Assembly (NCBI GenBank): GCA_964372275.1
Contig: CAYJRR010000153.1
Span: 1-10,459, forward strand
DNA from: CAYJRR01 sp964372275 [NCBI: uncultured bacterium]
GTDB taxonomy: Bacteria; CAYJRR01
DNA length: 10,459 nt
Reading direction: 5' to 3'
Position 1 is the first letter of the stretch. Each line of letters starts with the position of its first letter. The position numbers and the translations under genes are program-made. The notes beneath the pieces are model-generated. The model had not been told where the DNA came from. It was given only the letters and a program-made list of their open reading frames with translations, and did no database searches. Shown here piece by piece: positions 5,631-10,459 of this stretch.

Positions 5631-6523
5631 GGGGCCGGCGAGGCCCCGAGGGAGCCCGACGGGCGGACCGCTCGGAGCACCCGGTTGTCGATCAGTCGCG
5701 TCTTGCCGACGCGGACCGCCAGGGCGAGCAGTGCCCGGTCTCCCGCGTCGTCGAGCGGCGTCAGGCGGTCGGGATCGACCAGCGCGACGTAGTCGATGGC
5801 GATCGGAACGTCCGGGCCGCTCCCCAGGATCTCTTGCGTCGCCGCGTGGACCAGGCGCGACGCGCTCCGTTCGCCGCCGTGGCGCATCGCCTCCGCCTTT
5901 GCCAGCGCGCGCGAGAGCGACACGGCCCGCGCGCGCTCGTCGGGCGACAGGTAGACGTTTCGCGACGAGAGGGCCAGGCCGTCCGGTTCGCGGACGATCG
6001 GGTGCCCGACGATCTCGACCGGCAGGTGGAGGTCGGCGGTCATCCGGCGGATCACCGCCAGCTGTTGCCAGTCCTTCTCGCCGAAGACGGCGAGGTGCGG
6101 CTGTACGCACTGGAACAGCTTCAGCACCACCGTGGCCACGCCCCGGAAGTGGCCGGGGCGTCGCTCCCCTTCGAGCGGGTCGGCGACGCCGCCGACCTCG
6201 ACGTAGGTCGAGTACCCGGTCGGGTAGATCGCCTCCCGGGTCGGGACGAAGACGGCGTCGACCCCCTCCCGTTCGGCGACCCCCACGTCCCGCGCGATGT
6301 CGCGCGGGTAGCGCTCGAAGTCCTCGTTCGGTCCGAACTGCGTCGGATTGACGAAGATCGACAGCACCAGCCGATCGGCGAGCGCCCGTGCGTGCGCGAG
6401 CAGGCGCGCGTGTCCGTCGTGGAGATAGCCCATTGTCGGGACGAAGGCGATGCGCCGCCCCTCGGCGCGCCAGGCGCGCGCGCGTGCCTGCATCTCCGCC
6501 GGATCGGCGATCGTCTCCGGCAC
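5627..6523 (-). CDS. panC: Pantothenate synthetase (pantoate--beta-alanine ligase)
   Basis: Joins pantoate and beta-alanine with ATP, through a pantoyl-adenylate, to make pantothenate, the precursor of coenzyme A; cytoplasmic. The start is taken as the GTG at 6523, which gives 298 residues, close to the usual length. GGGAGGG lies 9 bases upstream, and any longer form would run back into panB and add low-complexity residues. Visible motifs: FVPTMGYLHDGH with the HxGH ATP-binding signature (residues 35-38), NPTQFGPNEDFERYPR (59-74), GHFRG (124-128), FGEKDWQQL (147-155) and LSSRN (185-189), the last replacing the more common MSSRN. The C-terminal domain (YVALVDP...LALAVRVGKTRLIDN) is intact. It follows panB by 37 bases, so the two are likely co-transcribed. 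The aspartate decarboxylase that supplies beta-alanine (panD) is not in the window. Confidence 0.96.
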   Translation of the reverse strand: MPETIADPAEMQARARAWRAEGRRIAFVPTMGYLHDGHARLLAHARALADRLVLSIFVNPTQFGPNEDFERYPRDIARDVGVAEREGVDAVFVPTREAIYPTGYSTYVEVGGVADPLEGERRPGHFRGVATVVLKLFQCVQPHLAVFGEKDWQQLAVIRRMTADLHLPVEIVGHPIVREPDGLALSSRNVYLSPDERARAVSLSRALAKAEAMRHGGERSASRLVHAATQEILGSGPDVPIAIDYVALVDPDRLTPLDDAGDRALLALAVRVGKTRLIDNRVLRAVRPSGSLGASPAP

Positions 6524-6532
6524 TACTCGCGT

Positions 6533-6539
6533 CCCTCCC
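6533..6539 (-). promoter_or_regulatory. Ribosome binding site that sets the panC start
   Basis: GGGAGGG on the minus strand, 9 bases before the GTG at 6523. It lies between the panB stop (6561) and panC and supports initiation after the panB stop, not inside panB. Confidence 0.6.
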
Positions 6540-6560
6540 GGCGCCGCGTGCGTCGCACGG

Positions 6561-7408
<848 letters not shown>

Positions 7409-7412
<4 letters not shown>

Positions 7413-8083
7413 CGTTTCCCTCTCTTCGCCGATGCCGGCGGCGTCGGGCTTCCGAGCGGCATGTAGTGGTGCACGCCGCTCCGCGTGCGGCGAATCTCCC
7501 GCAGCAGCGCCTCGCGGTCCTCGGGCCGGGTCACGAAGTCGATCTCCGAGGTGTTGACGACGAGCAGCGGCGTCTCGGCGTAATGAAAGAAGAACTGGTT
7601 GTACGCCTGCGACACCTCGTCGAGGTAGCCGCCGCGCAACCGCCGTTCCGAGGGGCGCCCGCGCTTGGTCACCCGGTCCAGCAGCACCTCCGAGCGCGCC
7701 TGCAGGTAGACGACGAGGTCGGGGCGCGGGACCTGCGTCACCAGCATCGAGTAGACGCGGTCGTAGAGGCGGAACTCCTGCTCGTCCAGGGTGAGCGCGG
7801 CGAAGATCCGGTCCTTGGCGAACAGGTAGTCGCAGACGATCCCGCGTCGGAACAGCTCCCCCTGGTTGAGCGTCGTCTGTTGCTGGTAGCGCGAGAGCAG
7901 GTAGAACAGCTGCGTCTGGAAGGCGTACTTCTTCTCGTCGGCGTAGAAGCGCTCGAGGAAGGGGTTCTCCTCGTCGGGCTCGACGACCAGCCGGCTCCCC
8001 GTCGACTCGGCGAGCAGCCGCGCGAGCGTGCTCTTCCCCGCCCCGATCGGCCCTTCGATGGCGATGTATCGCGCGTCGTCCAC
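7409..8083 (-). CDS. Deoxynucleoside kinase (deoxyadenosine/deoxyguanosine kinase family)
   Basis: Phosphorylates deoxynucleosides for salvage into dNTPs. The start is set at the GTG at 8083, giving 224 residues, the usual size; the longer open frame only adds Arg-rich residues that overlap the upstream gene. Motifs: the P-loop GPIGAGKST (11-19); [13 protein letters not shown] (35-47) in the substrate region; [16 protein letters not shown] (53-68); the [12 protein letters not shown] stretch (84-95) holding the Asp-Arg pair; PDLVVYLQA (121-129); Arg-rich lid residues (RGRPSERR, 141-148); and YNQFFFHY (161-168). Which deoxynucleoside is preferred cannot be read from sequence. A modest AAAGG lies 4 bases before the GTG, next to a 5-bp inverted repeat (TGGGA/TCCCA, 8091-8105). 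The stop overlaps the panB start by four bases, tying salvage to CoA synthesis in one transcript; this gene order is familiar from deltaproteobacterial genomes. Confidence 0.92.
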
Positions 8084-8129
8084 CGGCCTTTGGGACGGTA
8101 TCCCACGGCGGGGCGGAGCCACAAGCGGG

Positions 8130-9233
8130 CTAGCGCCGCGCCGACGCGGCCTCGTCGAGGTGAACCGTCGAGGCCGGGATCGGGGGCGCGCCCGCGCGGT
8201 ACCGCGCCAGTCGCAGGGCGAGCTCGCTCCCCAGTCGCTCCGCCGCCGCACCGTCGTGGAGCGGGGCGGCGGCGTTCTCGACCAGGACGCCGCGGCGGAC
8301 GTCGACCACCATCGTCGCCAGACGGTCGTCCGCCCCGAACCGGACCGGTCCTGCGGCCACGATCAGGTCGACGTCCCATGCGACCCCGAGGTCAAGCAAC
8401 GACGCGAACCGTTCGTCGACCGTCGCCCCGGCGTCGATGGCGATCGGTTCCGCCGGAAGCTCGGGCGCGGTCCGCAGCGTAACGACGCCGGTCGTGCCGG
8501 CGGCCAGATCGACGATCGCGCTCGCAGAACGGCCTCTGCCGTGCTCGGCGCGGAGCACGTGCCGCCCCACGAACAGACCGTCGAGGAGCTGGGGCGCGTC
8601 GCCGACCGGGTGGCCGTCGAGGAACAGCGCGGCGCCCGGCGGATGAGAGCGTACCGAGAGGCTCGCGCGCGGGGCCGACGCCAACGCCGCCACCGCGTCC
8701 CGATAGGCGGCGACCGTCTTCGGCGGGTGCCGCCTACCGTCGAGCGATTCGGGGCCCCCCATCCACCGCGCCTCGCGGAACGCCGCCTCCGCCGACGGCG
8801 CGTCCCCGATGTCGATCGACGCCACGCCGAGCTCGAGGAGCACGTCGATGCACGCGCCGTCGGTTTGCGACGCGAGACCGGTCCGGAAGGCGTCGCGCGC
8901 GGCGCGAAGCTCGCGGACGGATCGCTCGAAGTCGAGCTTCCCATACGCCTTTCGCCCCCGCTCCGCCGCCGCCCGTCCCCGCGCCAGCGCTTCGCGTTCC
9001 GCCGCCGCCCGTCCGGGTGCGCCCTCGATCTGAAACGGGGCGTTCGGCGCGCGCGAAAGTCCCGCCGCGAACGCCGAGCGACCGCGCCACGCATCGCGCG
9101 CCGGATCGCCGCTTCGCCAACCGACGAGGGCGAGCGTCGGTCGGTCGTCCGCGGTCCCCGCCGCGCCCGCCGAGCCGGCCGCGGCCGCGCCCAGAGCGAT
9201 CGCGATGAAGGTGGATAATTGTCTACATTTCAT
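8130..9233 (-). CDS. Secreted TPR-like protein with PEGA domain
   Basis: 367 residues from the ATG at 9233; an in-frame GTG directly before it would add one residue. The signal peptide is the first 25 or so residues (KCRQLSTFIAIALG, Ala/Gly-rich cut region). Residues 75-185 are helical and TPR-like (RGRKAYGKLDFERSVREL, LLELGVASIDIGDAPSAEAAF, PPKTVAAYRDAV). Residues 190-253 match the PEGA pattern: HPPGAALFLDGHPVGDAP, then a LFVGRHVLRAEHGRG turn and a closing VVTLR strand. Residues 255-345 form an alpha/beta domain (DVDLIVAAGPVRF, MVVDVRRGVLVEN). PEGA domains occur in surface-layer-like and cell-envelope proteins of many Gram-negatives. The TPR-then-alpha/beta order resembles the N-terminal half of the 636-residue barrel protein. 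The kinase gene starts 46 bases downstream and may be read from the same transcript. The first codons are AT-rich, unlike the rest. Function is unknown. Confidence 0.85.
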   Translation of the reverse strand: MKCRQLSTFIAIALGAAAAGSAGAAGTADDRPTLALVGWRSGDPARDAWRGRSAFAAGLSRAPNAPFQIEGAPGRAAAEREALARGRAAAERGRKAYGKLDFERSVRELRAARDAFRTGLASQTDGACIDVLLELGVASIDIGDAPSAEAAFREARWMGGPESLDGRRHPPKTVAAYRDAVAALASAPRASLSVRSHPPGAALFLDGHPVGDAPQLLDGLFVGRHVLRAEHGRGRSASAIVDLAAGTTGVVTLRTAPELPAEPIAIDAGATVDERFASLLDLGVAWDVDLIVAAGPVRFGADDRLATMVVDVRRGVLVENAAAPLHDGAAAERLGSELALRLARYRAGAPPIPASTVHLDEAASARR

Positions 9234-9255
9234 CACAAAATCACTTCAATATCGA

Positions 9256-9284
9256 TTGACTGGAGCAAGACAACCCCATACGAT
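9256..9284 (+). promoter_or_regulatory. Sigma70-like promoter for the small plus-strand gene
   Basis: TTGACT (9256-9261, five of six consensus bases) and TACGAT (9279-9284, four of six) are separated by exactly 17 bases. They lie in the only AT-rich intergenic stretch of the window. The transcript would start near 9291, about 20 bases before the TTG at 9311. The same 77-base region must also hold the promoter of the divergent PEGA-protein gene, for which no convincing boxes were found. Confidence 0.55.
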
Positions 9285-9310
9285 TCAAGAGGAATTTTCA
9301 GGGGGTTCAC

Positions 9311-9517
9311 TTGCAAGCGGATTTCCGATCCAGTCCGATGTTCGGTGTCGCCATGCTCGCCGTCTCGAACGACCTGAAGGCCAAGCCGGATCGCCGGCTC
9401 CAGGAGGTCCTCGACGGGATCCTCTCCGGAATGAAGATCGACCGGAAGGCCTTCCAATCCTACCTGAAGACCCACCGCGCCAAGCTGGTCGAAAGCTGCC
9501 TCGAAAAGGGCTACTGA
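9311..9517 (+). CDS. Small uncharacterised basic protein
   Basis: Up to 68 residues from a TTG at 9311, with GGGGG five bases upstream and a promoter-like sequence before it. The alternative start is the ATG at 9338 (59 residues), which lacks a ribosome site. Evidence for a real gene: codons from about 9368 on almost all end in G or C, like the neighbours, and the protein has a sensible charge pattern. It reads as an N-terminal hydrophobic piece (MFGVAMLAV, 10-18), then two charged amphipathic helices (RRLQEVLDGILSG, 28-40; RKAFQSYLKTHRAKLVESCLE, 45-65), ending CLEKGY. No family is recognised and there is no clear DNA-binding motif or signal peptide. It is divergent from the PEGA-protein gene and convergent with the 303-residue secreted protein. 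Confidence 0.6.
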   Translation: MQADFRSSPMFGVAMLAVSNDLKAKPDRRLQEVLDGILSGMKIDRKAFQSYLKTHRAKLVESCLEKGY

Positions 9518-9530
9518 CCCCCGAGGGTCA
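9515..9530. terminator. Perfect inverted repeat holding both convergent stop codons
   Basis: TGACCC-CCGA-GGGTCA: a 6-bp stem with a 4-base loop. The outer TGA on each strand is the stop codon of the plus-strand small gene and of the minus-strand secreted-protein gene. It might act as a two-way transcription terminator, but the stem is short and no T-run follows on either side, so that role is uncertain. Confidence 0.35.
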
Positions 9531-10439
9531 CTCCGAGTAGCCCATCTGGAAGCCCCACGCCTGCCCCTTCTCGTCGAGGACGAGCAGGACGTTGGAACTC
9601 CATTCCGATCCGCCACCGGAGAGGTACCACCGTTTCTGGATGCCGACGGCGTTCTTTAGCCGCTCCGCGATCGGACCGAAGGCGGGATCCTCTTCCGGTC
9701 CTTCTCCCGAGGCGGCGAAGTCGTCGACCGCGGTCAAGCCGACCGAAATGGTCGGGAGGTAACGGACACCGAGTGCCGCGCGCACTTGGGCCAGCGTCGG
9801 ATTCGAGCCGACGAATACCGGTAGGTAGAAGTCGTGGTCGAGGTTCCGGCCATGTTCGTCGTAGAAGTCGTTCCAGGCGGACTCGATCGCGGAGATCTCG
9901 AGACCACGCGGATTCTTCGCGCGGGCATAGGCGTTCTCCCGCCGCACGTCTCGCCAGGCGCGGTAAAAACGGAGGTCGAACGGCGCGCGGTCGTCGTAGA
10001 CGAGGCAGCGTCCGGGCGGAACGTCCCCCATCATTGCGTTCGCGAAGGCGGCCACCTTGGTCCGGATGGTGCTCGGGCGCGCGCTCTGCTGACCGAGCCA
10101 CGCAAGCATCTCCCGCAGGTTTCCGGCGAGCTCGTTGTCGTGGACGGAGTTTCCGAGGTCGGTCAGCTCGTAGACGTTGCGATTCGTGATCCGTCGAATC
10201 TCCGGATGCTCGGCGAGCGCACGGTCGAGGCTCTCGTTGAACTGGAGGACGAACCGGTCGACCACCTGCGGCGGCAATGCGCAGTCGTAGGGGAGGCAGG
10301 CGTCGGCGACCGCGACGATCGAGTCGAGGTGACCGTTGCCGTCGGGCGGGCAGGCGACGTCGGCAGCGCCGCTCGGGCGAGCGAATCCGTGAGCGGCGGC
10401 GAAAAACGACGTGACGGCCAGGAAGACGAGCGGGCGCAT
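9528..10439 (-). CDS. Secreted protein of unknown function
   Basis: 303 residues. The ATG at 10439 has GGAGG (10448-10452) eight bases upstream. Residues 1 to about 26 are a signal peptide (MRPLVFLAVTSFFAAAHGFA, then RPSGAA). The mature protein has four Cys (30, 48, 53, 145), three of them near the N-terminus (VACPPDG, DACLPYDC), which suggests disulfides in an exported protein. Residues 55-125 are helical (VVDRFVLQFNESLDRAL, NLREMLAWLG). Residues 150-200 are rich in charged and aromatic residues (FDLRFYRAWRDVRRENAYA, WNDFYDEHGRN). The C-terminal half mixes strands and loops (RYLPTISVGLTAVDD, SSNVLLVLDEKGQAWGFQMG). No lipobox follows the signal peptide and no family or catalytic motif is recognised. 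It appears to be transcribed alone; its promoter lies beyond the right edge. Confidence 0.82.
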   Translation of the reverse strand: MRPLVFLAVTSFFAAAHGFARPSGAADVACPPDGNGHLDSIVAVADACLPYDCALPPQVVDRFVLQFNESLDRALAEHPEIRRITNRNVYELTDLGNSVHDNELAGNLREMLAWLGQQSARPSTIRTKVAAFANAMMGDVPPGRCLVYDDRAPFDLRFYRAWRDVRRENAYARAKNPRGLEISAIESAWNDFYDEHGRNLDHDFYLPVFVGSNPTLAQVRAALGVRYLPTISVGLTAVDDFAASGEGPEEDPAFGPIAERLKNAVGIQKRWYLSGGGSEWSSNVLLVLDEKGQAWGFQMGYSE

Positions 10440-10459
10440 CGGGGGATCCTCCGGAAGTG

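Noticed and set aside
9205-9540. Plus-strand 111-codon frame covering the small gene
   Set aside because: It starts inside the divergent PEGA-protein gene and runs through its promoter region, with Pro/Arg-rich sequence; the alternative frame from 9311 has native codon usage.

Overview
The window is about 10.5 kb of very G+C-rich bacterial DNA, nearly wall-to-wall with protein genes. Codons in the real genes strongly favour G or C at the third position. The TPR/PEGA-type secreted proteins, the lipoproteins, the predicted outer-membrane barrel and the kinase-panB-panC gene order suggest a Gram-negative organism from the Myxococcota or another deltaproteobacteria-like lineage. That placement is an inference from gene content and style, not a proof.

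Left part (1-4908, all minus strand): a likely three-gene envelope operon, transcribed right to left. First comes a 636-residue secreted protein with a TPR-like periplasmic half, a Gly-rich and polyproline linker and a C-terminal beta-barrel-like domain ending in Phe. It is followed by an 855-residue lipoprotein built around about 67 consecutive decapeptide repeats. Last is a lipoprotein with the same N-terminus, which runs off the left edge of the window. This is the most unusual part of the window: a candidate surface system made of a barrel or anchor protein and extended repeat lipoproteins.

Middle part: two overlapping plus-strand genes (5017-5630) encode small membrane proteins, a DUF1469/YqjE-like protein and a short YqjD/DUF3618-like protein. 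They converge on the minus-strand cluster deoxynucleoside kinase -> panB -> panC (8083 down to 5627), which covers nucleoside salvage and two steps of pantothenate/CoA synthesis. The convergent genes share one CTAG as both stop codons. Upstream of the kinase lies a secreted TPR plus PEGA-domain protein (8130-9233) whose layout resembles the N-terminal half of the 636-residue protein.

Right part: the only AT-rich stretch (about 9234-9310) is a divergent intergenic region. It carries a good sigma70-like promoter facing a small uncharacterised plus-strand gene (9311-9517). That gene converges on an unrecognised secreted 303-residue protein (9528-10439), with both stop codons inside a short perfect inverted repeat. 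No rRNA, tRNA, CRISPR array, transposase or phage module was seen, and no gap over 300 bases lacks a gene.
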